A stretch of DNA of 34,892 nt, from NCBI RefSeq assembly GCF_014360585.1, contig NZ_JACIXG010000053.1:1-34892 (forward strand). Reading direction: 5' to 3'. Made by a program: the position numbers and the translations under genes. A model generated the notes under the pieces. It was given only the letters and a program-made list of their open reading frames with translations. It did no database searches and was not told the DNA's origin. Each line of letters starts with the position of its first letter. Positions within the stretch are counted from its first letter, which is position 1. This DNA comes from Nocardioides sp. GTDB taxonomy: Bacteria > Actinomycetota > Actinomycetes > Propionibacteriales > Nocardioidaceae. Below, piece after piece: positions 1-6,663 of the stretch.

Positions 1-123
1 GAGCCGCTAGGCGGAGGCGTGTCGAGACCAACACAGTCGAATCGAGCGCCGACAGGACTGTGTTGGTCTCGACACGCTCGCTGACGCTCGCGGCTCGACC
101 AACGAGGGCGGCTCGACCAGCGT
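1..123. repeat. Long palindromic repeat element, copy 1 (left end cut by the window)
   Basis: Two perfect 22-bp inverted arms lie at 17-38 and 56-77 (core GTGTCGAGACCAACACAGTC, and its reverse complement) around a 17-nt loop. An outer 7-bp pair, GAGCCGC at 1-7 and GCGGCTC at 90-96, extends the fold. The right end, GGCGGCTCGACCAGCG at about 108-123, runs up to the uppS stop codon. The same arms, and the reverse complement of this right end, recur at 32008-32107 inside dnaE2, so this is a dispersed element and not just a local terminator. Here it lies downstream of uppS and could also end its transcript. Confidence 0.85.
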
Positions 124-905
124 CAGGCCACCGGGTTGGGAAGGGCGCCGCCGTAGCGGCGGTCCCGGGAGGCGTACGTCTCGATGGCATGCCACAGGTG
201 GCGGCGGTCGACGTCGGGCCACAGCACGTCGGTGAAGACGAACTCGGAGTAGGCGGCCTGCCAGAGCATGTAGTTGGAGAGCCGCTGCTCGCCGGAGGTG
301 CGCCAGACGAGGTCGGCGTCGGGGAGCTCAGGGACGTAGAGGTAACGCTGGAAGACCTTGTCAGTGATCTTGTCGGGGTTCAGACGACCCGCTGCGACAT
401 CCTTCGCGATCCGCGACGCGGCGTCGGTGAGCTCGGCGCGACCGCCGTAGTTGACGCACATCGTCAGCGTGCAGACGGTGTTGTCCTTCGTCATCTCCTC
501 GGCGATCTTCAGCTCGTTGATGACCGACTTCCACAGCCGCGGTGCACGCCCGGCCCAGCGGACGCGGACGCCGAGCTCGTTCATCTCGTCGCGGCGGCGG
601 CGGATGACGTCGCGGTTGAAGCCCATCAGGAACTTCACCTCGTCGGGCGAGCGCGACCAGTTCTCGGTCGAGAACGCGTAGGCCGAGATGGCCTTCACGC
701 CGATCTCGATGGCGCCTTCGACGACGTCGAAGAGCGAGGACTCACCCTCTTCGTGGCCCTTGGTCCGGGGGAGGCCACGCTCCTTGGCCCAGCGGCCGTT
801 GCCGTCCATGATGATCGCCACGTGGTGCGGGACGAGGTCCTTGGGGACCGGGGGCGGGGTAGCCCCGGACGGGTGGGGTGTTGGGGTACGGACCGGCTTG
901 CTCAC
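123..905 (-). CDS. uppS: Isoprenyl transferase (undecaprenyl/polyprenyl diphosphate synthase)
   Basis: Cis-prenyltransferase that condenses isopentenyl diphosphate onto an allylic primer to make the polyprenyl diphosphate carrier lipid for cell-wall synthesis, at the cytoplasmic membrane. The signature IIMDGNGRWA lies at residues 31-40, with the catalytic Asp at about 34. The later family motifs are visible: AYAFSTENW, and DLVWRTSGEQRLSNYMLWQ near the C-terminus. About 260 aa is normal for the family. I chose GTG at 905; TTG at 914 would add three residues. A TAGGGT hexamer lies 8 nt before the GTG. It is the last gene of a recO-yibE/F-uppS minus-strand run. Its first 164 bp are also read in another frame by the end of the YibE/F gene. 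In actinobacteria with several UppS paralogues the exact chain length cannot be told from sequence alone. Confidence 0.95.
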   Translation of the reverse strand: MSKPVRTPTPHPSGATPPPVPKDLVPHHVAIIMDGNGRWAKERGLPRTKGHEEGESSLFDVVEGAIEIGVKAISAYAFSTENWSRSPDEVKFLMGFNRDVIRRRRDEMNELGVRVRWAGRAPRLWKSVINELKIAEEMTKDNTVCTLTMCVNYGGRAELTDAASRIAKDVAAGRLNPDKITDKVFQRYLYVPELPDADLVWRTSGEQRLSNYMLWQAAYSEFVFTDVLWPDVDRRHLWHAIETYASRDRRYGGALPNPVA

Positions 906-2205
906 GAGGACCAACCCTAGTCGGCGGGTAGCCGGCAGGCGGCTGCTGGCCCTGATGCGGCGGCCGGGGCGGGACCATCGGCCGCCGGGGCGCGTCGTAC
1001 TCCATCTCCTCGGGGCGGCCGGTCGGGCCGGGGACGGTCAGCGCGCCGATGATCGTGGTGATCGGCATCGCCAGCACCACCCCGATGCCCGCAGCCATCG
1101 TGGCGACGATCTCACCGGCCATCTGCTCGGTCGTGAGCAGCGAGAAGAACGTACGGTCGTAGAGCTGGATCACCAGCAGCAGCGTCAGCGCGGCGCCGAC
1201 GTAGGCGAACACGATCGTGTAGATCGTCGAGGCGACGTGGTCGCGGCCGATCCGCATCGCGCCACGGAAGACGTCCCAGCGCGAGGTGGACGGCCCGACG
1301 GAGCGCAGCTCCCACACCGCGGACGCCTGGGTGATGGTGACGTCGTTGAGCGCACCGAGGCCGGCGATGATCACCGCGGCGACCAGGAGGCTCTGCAGGT
1401 CGAGCTCGGCGTCGAGCGAGGAGAGCGTCTGGCCGCTCTCCGACCCCAGCCCGCTGAGCCGGCTCCCGCCGATCGCGATGGTGCCGATCAGTGCGGTCAC
1501 CGCGACCCCGGCCAGCGTGCCGGCGAGCGCCACCGAGGTCCGCACCGAGAGCCCGTGGGTCGTGTAGAGCACCACGTAGAGGATCAGCATCGAGGAGACC
1601 AGCGCGACCCCGGCCGCGGGCCCGCCGGAGAGCAGCCCGGGCAGCAGGAAGAGCCACACCACCGCACCCGCGAACCCCAGGCCGAGCACCGCCATCAGTC
1701 CGCGCAGCCGGGCGACCGCGACGACACAGACCACGAAGAGGCCGACCAGCAGCGCCAGCGGCGGGCCACGCTTGACGTCGAAGAAGGCGTACTTCGCCTC
1801 TCCCTCCCGCTCGGTGCGGGAGAGCTCGACCTCGTCGCCGGCCTCCAGGCCGGAGGTGGCCATCGGTGTCGAGATCTCCACCGCCACCTCGGTGCCGGTG
1901 TCGGGGCCGCTGGTGAGCTTCGCCGAGGCGGTGTTGCAGCCCTCCGCCTGCTCGTCAGCCTGTCTCTCGGCGGAGCACGGCTCGGCGACCGAGGTCACCT
2001 CGGCGGTCTCGAAGACGACGCCGTCGGCGACGAACTCCTGCGACCCCTGAAGCTTCTCGACCGCGGCTCGGTCCGGCCACCAGAGCACCACGCCGACGAC
2101 GGTGACGACGGCGACGAGCACCAGCGAGACGGCCAGCACCATCCGCGGCAGCGCCTCGACCTCCACCTCGGCGGCGTGCCCGCCGTGGGAGTGGGAGTGG
2201 GCCAT
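742..2205 (-). CDS. YibE/F family multi-pass membrane protein with Pro/Gly-rich tail
   Basis: The N-terminus is His-rich (HSHSHGGH), followed by a first membrane helix (about residues 22-43) and an extracellular part of about 90 residues. A block of seven or so hydrophobic helices then runs to about residue 390, the usual YibE/F layout. The family is membrane-embedded and its function is not established. ATG at 2205 lies 6 nt from the recO stop, so the two are probably cotranscribed. The last 100 or so residues are rich in Pro, Gly and Arg and probably lie in the cytoplasm. The frame runs on to a TGA at 742-744, so its last 55 or so codons overlap uppS, including the uppS catalytic motif. Either this is a genuine long overlap, or a sequencing or real frameshift has removed an earlier stop. 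I consider the body certain and the very end less so. Confidence 0.85.
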   Translation of the reverse strand: MAHSHSHGGHAAEVEVEALPRMVLAVSLVLVAVVTVVGVVLWWPDRAAVEKLQGSQEFVADGVVFETAEVTSVAEPCSAERQADEQAEGCNTASAKLTSGPDTGTEVAVEISTPMATSGLEAGDEVELSRTEREGEAKYAFFDVKRGPPLALLVGLFVVCVVAVARLRGLMAVLGLGFAGAVVWLFLLPGLLSGGPAAGVALVSSMLILYVVLYTTHGLSVRTSVALAGTLAGVAVTALIGTIAIGGSRLSGLGSESGQTLSSLDAELDLQSLLVAAVIIAGLGALNDVTITQASAVWELRSVGPSTSRWDVFRGAMRIGRDHVASTIYTIVFAYVGAALTLLLVIQLYDRTFFSLLTTEQMAGEIVATMAAGIGVVLAMPITTIIGALTVPGPTGRPEEMEYDAPRRPMVPPRPPHQGQQPPAGYPPTRVGPREQAGPYPNTPPVRGYPAPGPQGPRPAPRGDHHGRQRPLGQGAWPPPDQGPRRG

Positions 2206-2211
2206 CGTTCC

Positions 2212-2940
2212 TCAGCTCTCGACGTACTCGAGCGAGCGCAGGTTGCGGTCCAGATGCCAGGAGAGGTACGCAGCGACCAACCCGCTCGCCTGCCTGCTGG
2301 TCCGGTCCTCGGCGCCGCCGACGGTATCCCAGTCGCCGGAGAGCAGCGCACCGAGGTGGGTCAGCGTCTCGGGCGAAGGCGTCGCCGAGCCCGGCACCCG
2401 GCAGGTCGTGCACAGCGCACCACCCATGGACACGTTGAACCACCGGTGCGAGCCCACCAGCCCGCACCGCGCACAGGCCTCGAAGCTCGGCGCGTAGCCG
2501 GCGACGGCCAGCGAGCGGAGGAGGTAGGAGTCGAGCACGTGCCGCGGAAGCCGGTCGCCCTGCGCGAGCACCCGCAGCCCACCGACGAGCAGCAGATACT
2601 GCTGCGGCGCGGGCTCACCCTCCTCGTGCACGAGCCGGTCGGCGGTCTCGAGCATCGCGGTGCCGGCGGTGTAGCGGTCGTAGTCGAGACCGATCCCGCT
2701 GTGGAAGAGGGTCAGCGTCTCGGCCTGGGTGATCGTGTCCAGCGTCCGCCCCTCGGCGAACTGCAGGTCGACGTGGGTGAACGGCTCCAGCCGCGAACCC
2801 CATCTCGAGGTCGTACGCCGCACGCCCTTCGCCACCGCACGCACCCGTCCGTGCTCGCGGGTGAGCATGGTGATGATCCGGTCGGCCTCACCAAGCTTGT
2901 GGGTGCGGAGCACGATGGCTTCGTCGCGGTAGAGGGGCAT
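2212..2940 (-). CDS. recO: DNA repair protein RecO
   Basis: RecO anneals single strands and helps RecR load RecA in gap repair. The product of about 242 aa has the N-terminal OB fold starting MPLYRDEAIVLRTHKLGE. A zinc module is visible as CARCGL and, about 20 residues on, CTTC. The helical C-terminal domain ends LRSLEYVES. ATG at 2938-2940 overlaps the stop of a short upstream reading frame as TAATG. AGAGGTG, 4 nt before the ATG and inside that upstream frame, can serve as ribosome binding site. recO beside uppS is a common actinobacterial order. The odd point is that its first 17 codons are repeated 101 bp upstream (see the leader entry), which suggests a tandem duplication around the start. 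Confidence 0.96.
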   Translation of the reverse strand: MPLYRDEAIVLRTHKLGEADRIITMLTREHGRVRAVAKGVRRTTSRWGSRLEPFTHVDLQFAEGRTLDTITQAETLTLFHSGIGLDYDRYTAGTAMLETADRLVHEEGEPAPQQYLLLVGGLRVLAQGDRLPRHVLDSYLLRSLAVAGYAPSFEACARCGLVGSHRWFNVSMGGALCTTCRVPGSATPSPETLTHLGALLSGDWDTVGGAEDRTSRQASGLVAAYLSWHLDRNLRSLEYVES

Positions 2941-3041
2941 TACGCACCTCTTGCGCGGATGGTGATGATGCGGACACCACGATCCACATGACCAAGCTTG
3001 TGGGTGCGAAGCACGATGGCTTCGTCGCGGTAGAGGGGCAC
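2940..3041 (-). CDS. Short frame made of a duplicated recO 5' end (leader or remnant)
   Basis: A 33-codon frame starts GTG at 3041 and ends TAA at 2940-2942, overlapping the recO ATG. The DNA 2991-3041 matches 2890-2940 at 49 of 51 positions. The only differences are one synonymous change (CTT for CTC, Leu) and GTG for ATG at the start. Its first 17 residues therefore equal those of RecO. After that it diverges but still contains an IIT matching RecO's DRIITM. A CAGAAT hexamer lies 6 nt before the GTG, placed like a -10 box for a leaderless transcript. Translation of this frame would be coupled to recO. It may be only the scar of a tandem duplication; expression is not shown. Confidence 0.5.
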   Translation of the reverse strand: MPLYRDEAIVLRTHKLGHVDRGVRIITIRARGA

Positions 3042-3140
3042 GGGCCCATTCTGCCGCGCCGCACCGACAACCGGTGCAGCGACAGACCCACATGACGGCA
3101 ACGACGCGTGTGGGTCGTCGCCTTTGGCGGGCGCGTCTCC

Positions 3141-3146
3141 TATCGT
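3141..3146 (+). promoter_or_regulatory. Possible -10 box for leaderless transcription of the next gene
   Basis: TATCGT lies 7 nt before the ATG at 3154, and no Shine-Dalgarno sequence is visible. The spacing puts the expected transcript start at or next to the start codon. The same layout recurs before several other genes here. No clear -35 is seen. Confidence 0.35.
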
Positions 3147-3153
3147 GCCGATC

Positions 3154-3963
3154 ATGAGCGCCACAGGCACCGACCGCCGACACGACGAACGCAAGCCGGG
3201 CGCCGCGGCCACTCCGCCGGTCACATTCGTCGACTGGTTCATGCTGGTGCTGGCGGTCGCCTCGGTCATCTCGGTCGTGTGGGTGACGTTCTGGGACGTG
3301 TCTCAGGTCTGGTACGACCGGGTCGTCGTCGCCGACTACGTCGTGTGCGCGATCTTCGCCGTCGAGTTCGTGGCGCGCTGGACCCGCTCCGGGCTCGGCT
3401 GGAAGTTCCCGCTGATGTATTGGTACGAGCTGCTCGGCATGATCCCGCTCGGGGTCGTTGCGAGCCCGGCCTTCCGCAGCCTCCGGCTGCTGCGAGTCGT
3501 GGTCATCTTCGTGCGGCTGATGCGTGCGGCCGACCGTGCCTTCGGCGACCGCATCTCGGCGTACCTGGTGGCGAGGTTCTCCGGAGCCATCGTCGACGCC
3601 ATCCGCAAGCCGATCACGGTCGCGGTGCTCGACGAGGTGATCGCGGTGATCCAGACCGGCAACTACTCCCGCCACATCTCCAGCGCGATCGAGGAGAACC
3701 GCGCGGAGATCGACCTGCTCATCATCGACCTCATCCGTCAGGACCAGGCGACCGGGAAGCTGAGGTACCTCCCCTTCCACGACGACGTCGTCCGGCTCGT
3801 GGCCGACACGGTGCTGCGTCTGGTCGACGAGGGCCTGGCCGACCCACGGGTCCACGAGATCATCTCCGACGCCATCCGCGAGTCGGCCAAGGAGCTGCGG
3901 TCCAACATCGGCTCGGAGGAGTACGCCGCGGTCAAGCGGGACCGCTCGTGGCTCGGGAAGTAG
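3154..3963 (+). CDS. Membrane protein resembling a voltage-sensor (ion transporter) domain
   Basis: A 269-aa product with about four N-terminal membrane segments: residues 25-47, 55-75, 86-103 and an Arg-rich helix at 107-131. In the last, arginines recur at three-residue steps (FRSLRLLR, then FVRLMRAADR), as in the S4 helix of voltage sensors. The second segment carries F-x-x-E (FAVE) and the third YELLGMIP, both like ion-transport family helices. No pore helix or selectivity filter follows. The remaining 140 or so residues look soluble and helical. It starts at ATG 3154 and stands alone, divergent from recO. It could be a sensor-only protein or a distant relative of channels; the ligand or ion is unknown. 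Confidence 0.7.
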   Translation: MSATGTDRRHDERKPGAAATPPVTFVDWFMLVLAVASVISVVWVTFWDVSQVWYDRVVVADYVVCAIFAVEFVARWTRSGLGWKFPLMYWYELLGMIPLGVVASPAFRSLRLLRVVVIFVRLMRAADRAFGDRISAYLVARFSGAIVDAIRKPITVAVLDEVIAVIQTGNYSRHISSAIEENRAEIDLLIIDLIRQDQATGKLRYLPFHDDVVRLVADTVLRLVDEGLADPRVHEIISDAIRESAKELRSNIGSEEYAAVKRDRSWLGK

Positions 3964-4030
3964 GTCTCGATTTCCGCAGCGATTCCGGCTGAAGTAGGTG
4001 TCACCGCGGTCCCCCGGGCCGGGTTCAGGG

Positions 4031-4036
4031 CATGAT
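4031..4036 (+). promoter_or_regulatory. Possible -10 box of the kinase gene
   Basis: CATGAT lies 6 nt before the ATG at 4043. There is no good ribosome binding site between them, so a leaderless transcript is possible. The assignment rests on spacing alone. Confidence 0.3.
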
Positions 4037-4042
4037 TCGGGC

Positions 4043-5779
4043 ATGAGCGCGACCTTCCCGACCAATCTCGGGCGGCTGCAGCAGATCCGCCACATCGGCG
4101 CCGGTGCGTTCGCGTCCGTATGGCTCTACTACGACCCCGAGCTCGACTCCCACGTCGCGGTCAAGGCGCTCTCCCCCGGCTGGGTGTCGAACCCGGAGAT
4201 CCACAAGCGCTTCCTCCAGGAGGCGCGGCTGCTCCGCTCGGTCGACTCACCTCATGTCGTACGTGTCTATGACATCGGCCAGACGAGCACCGGCATCCCC
4301 TTCTTCGTGATGTCGTACGCCGACGGCGGCTCGGTCGCCGACCTGCTCAAGCGCACCCCGGCCGGCCTGGACGTGCACGAGGTCGCCGACATCGTCGCGC
4401 AGGCCGCCGACGGGTTGATGGCGCTGAAGGCCCGCGGGGTGATCCACCGCGACATCAAGCCCGCCAACCTGCTGCTCGCCTCCGAGACCTCCGGCGGCAC
4501 CGCGGGCGCTCGCCGGACGATGATCGCCGACCTCGGGGTGGCTCGCTCGCTCGACTCTCTCAACGAGGTCACCCGCGACATCGGCACCCCGTCCTACATG
4601 GCGCCCGAGCAGCTCGACCCGGAGCTGCCGATCGACCACCGCGCCGACGTGCGGGCTCTCGGTGCGGTCGCCTGGGCCCTGCTCGTGGGCCGCTCCCCCG
4701 CCCCCGCTCTCGGCCTCACCTCGCGCGTGCCCGAGGCCGGTTCCGTACGCCCCCTCCCGGCCTCGATCAGCCAGGCGATCGCCCGGGCGCTGGAGCCCCG
4801 TGCCGAGGACCGCTGGCCCGACGCGCGCTCGTTCGCCGAGGCGCTCCACGGCGCGGTCAAGGGCACCCGGGCCGCCTCCGCCCCGCAGGCGCATCCCGCA
4901 CCTCAGCCTCCGCCACCGTCCTCGACCTGGCAGAGGTCGACGGCCCACGCTCCGCCCGTCGGCCCGCCGAGCGGCCCACCACCGGTCGGACCGCCCAGCG
5001 GTGCTCCGACCGGGTCGCCCTTCGAGCAGCCCACGATGGCGCCAACCGGCATCGGCACGCAGCACCGGACGAAGCGGAAGCGCACCAGGCTCGTGGGTGG
5101 CGTGGCCGCCGCGGTGGTGGCCCTCGGGCTCGTCGCCGGGCTGATCTACGTCGTCGCCAACAGGGGCGGCGGCATCCCCGAGGTCGGCGAGTGCCGCAAC
5201 CTCGACTACTCCGCGGCCAACGAGTTCGTCGACGAGACGGAGCCGGTGGAGTGCACCGAGCCGCACACCCTCTACACCTTCCACGTCGCCACCGACGTGA
5301 AGGCCTACAACGACAACGAGGCCGCCGGGGCCGCCTGCTTCACCCGCCTGGAGACCGGTCTCGGGCTGCACCCCGAGGCGCTGGCGCGCACCGCCTACAT
5401 CGTGAGCTGGTACTGGCCCTCGGAGGCCACCTGGAACGACGGCGACCGCTACGTCAGGTGCGACGTCGGGGTGACGGTCCAGAAGGCTCCGCTGATCGAG
5501 CTCCCCGAGGACCCGGTCCCCAACCCGTTCCCGACCGACCTGCGGGCCTGCATCGACAGCACCATCGACAAGGTCGTCCGCTGCGGGACCACTCACGACT
5601 ACATCGTCGTCGACACCTTCGAGATCACCGGCGACGCCTACCCCGACCAGAGCGAGACCAACATCCAGGGGCTGAGCGGCTGCCCGTCCGAGGCGACGAT
5701 GTTCAAGCCGCCCTTCAAGACGGCCTGGATCGCCGGCAGCCGCCTGGGCCTGTGCGCGAAGTACGACGTCGACTCCTAG
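4043..5779 (+). CDS. Transmembrane Ser/Thr protein kinase with extracellular septum-formation-type domain
   Basis: The cytoplasmic Hanks-type kinase domain covers about residues 9-272. It has a Gly loop GAGAFASV at 19-26, the catalytic Lys in VAVKAL at 41, HRDIKPANLL near 135-144, DLG instead of DFG near 163-165, and GTPSYMAPEQ in the activation segment. A Pro-rich linker (about 278-340) leads to a basic stop-transfer run and one membrane helix (about 349-371). The 200 or so outer residues carry paired cysteines in the pattern CRNL, ECTEPHT and RCDV. The same pattern occurs in the two lipoproteins at 9551-11229, so the domains appear homologous (Septum_form-like). This suggests a PknB-type receptor kinase sensing the cell envelope. 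Substrates are unknown. ATG 4043 is preferred over a longer frame because the kinase fold begins directly after it. Confidence 0.92.
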   Translation: MSATFPTNLGRLQQIRHIGAGAFASVWLYYDPELDSHVAVKALSPGWVSNPEIHKRFLQEARLLRSVDSPHVVRVYDIGQTSTGIPFFVMSYADGGSVADLLKRTPAGLDVHEVADIVAQAADGLMALKARGVIHRDIKPANLLLASETSGGTAGARRTMIADLGVARSLDSLNEVTRDIGTPSYMAPEQLDPELPIDHRADVRALGAVAWALLVGRSPAPALGLTSRVPEAGSVRPLPASISQAIARALEPRAEDRWPDARSFAEALHGAVKGTRAASAPQAHPAPQPPPPSSTWQRSTAHAPPVGPPSGPPPVGPPSGAPTGSPFEQPTMAPTGIGTQHRTKRKRTRLVGGVAAAVVALGLVAGLIYVVANRGGGIPEVGECRNLDYSAANEFVDETEPVECTEPHTLYTFHVATDVKAYNDNEAAGAACFTRLETGLGLHPEALARTAYIVSWYWPSEATWNDGDRYVRCDVGVTVQKAPLIELPEDPVPNPFPTDLRACIDSTIDKVVRCGTTHDYIVVDTFEITGDAYPDQSETNIQGLSGCPSEATMFKPPFKTAWIAGSRLGLCAKYDVDS

Positions 5780-5786
5780 GTGACCG

Positions 5787-6119
5787 CTAGCGGATCAGCG
5801 GCACCAACCGCCTGACCGCCTCGCGGAGGCGGTCAGGGGTGGTCGCGGCGTACCCGATCACCAGGCCGGGCGGGCCGTCGTCCTGACGGTGCTGGGCCAG
5901 CGGATGGACGGCGATGCCGGCCTCGAGCGCCGCGGCGGCGACGGCCGTGTCGTCGATCCCGTCGGGAAGCGTCGCCAGCACGTGCAACCCGGCTGCGACG
6001 CCATGGATCCGAGCGGCGGGGAGATGCTCGGCGAGCGCCTCGAGCAGGGCGTCGCGTCTCGCCCTGTGCCGAAGGCGGACCAGCCGCAGGTGACGCTCAA
6101 AGGCACCCGAGGTCAGCAT
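5787..6119 (-). pseudogene. C-terminal remnant of a MocR/PdxR-type GntR regulator
   Basis: The roughly 110 codons match only the last part of MocR-family regulators, which join a winged-helix DNA-binding domain to an aminotransferase-like PLP domain (normally about 450 aa). Visible are the family's tail features: SGAFERHLRLVRLRHRARRD, then a small C-terminal domain ending RRLVPLIR. The winged helix, the PLP lysine region and most of the large domain are absent. The upstream end stops about where the EamA remnant begins on the opposite strand. One deletion probably removed the 5' halves of two divergent neighbours. A promoterless fragment is unlikely to be functional. Confidence 0.75.
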
Positions 6120-6126
6120 CCGGGCA

Positions 6127-6663
6127 GTGACGGCGGGAGCCGTCCTGGTCGAGGGCTTCGGGAGGACCGACGCGGCCGGGGTCGGCTACGCCCTCCTGGT
6201 GCTGGTCTGCGAGGCGGGCTTCACGCTCCTGGCGATACCCGTCCTCCCCCGCCTCGGCGCCTTCGGCGTCTCGTTCCACTCGGTGTGGATGGCGACTGCC
6301 GGCATGGCCGTCGTGGGCGTCGCGACCGAGGGCCCGACCGCCGTCACCATGCTCAGCACCGTCGACCTGCTGGCCGCGCCCTATCTGGCCGTGGTCGTCA
6401 CCACGATCGCGTTCCTGCTCTGGTTCACCGCGGTGCGGCGCCTCGGCTCCGGGCGCGCCGGCCTGCTGACCGGAGTCGTCCCGGTGTCCGCCGCAACCCT
6501 AGGCATACCCCTCCACGGAGCCGTGCCAAGCCCGATGGTGTGGCTAGGCACAGCGGTAGTGGCAGCAGGCCTATCAATCGGCCTGAAGCGGTGTGCTGCC
6601 AAGAGTGCGCCAGAGCGCACTCCTGGCAGCACACCGGGAGGTCTCAGCCGCGCGGGATCGTGA
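6127..6663 (+). pseudogene. C-terminal half of an EamA/DMT-family transporter
   Basis: The frame of 178 codons encodes about five hydrophobic helices, the second EamA repeat of a ten-helix drug/metabolite transporter (normally about 300 aa). Recognisable are AAGVGYALLVLVCEAGF, and LLTGVVPVSAATLGIPLHG near the end. The first repeat and any signal for translation are missing, and GTG 6127 is only the first possible start. Codon use near the 3' end (6490-6590) has more A and T in third positions than its neighbours. The frame then runs through a strong palindrome to its stop, so the natural C-terminus may also be altered. It lies head to head with the MocR remnant, the usual partner arrangement for such regulator/transporter pairs. 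Confidence 0.75.
6591..6634. terminator. 20-bp stem-loop between the EamA remnant and leuA
   Basis: Arms 6591-6610 and 6615-6634 (GTGTGCTGCC, then GAGTGCGC) pair with one mismatch around a CAGA loop. It lies 10 bp beyond the leuA stop codon and inside the end of the EamA frame. It could stop transcripts from both sides. No T-run follows, as is usual for GC-rich actinobacterial terminators. Confidence 0.65.

Noticed and set aside
688..2991. A 767-codon open frame on the plus strand opposite uppS, YibE/F and recO
   Set aside because: It is the complement of three clear genes. High GC keeps such frames open, and its translation is low-complexity (Arg, Gly, His, Asp rich) with no domain.
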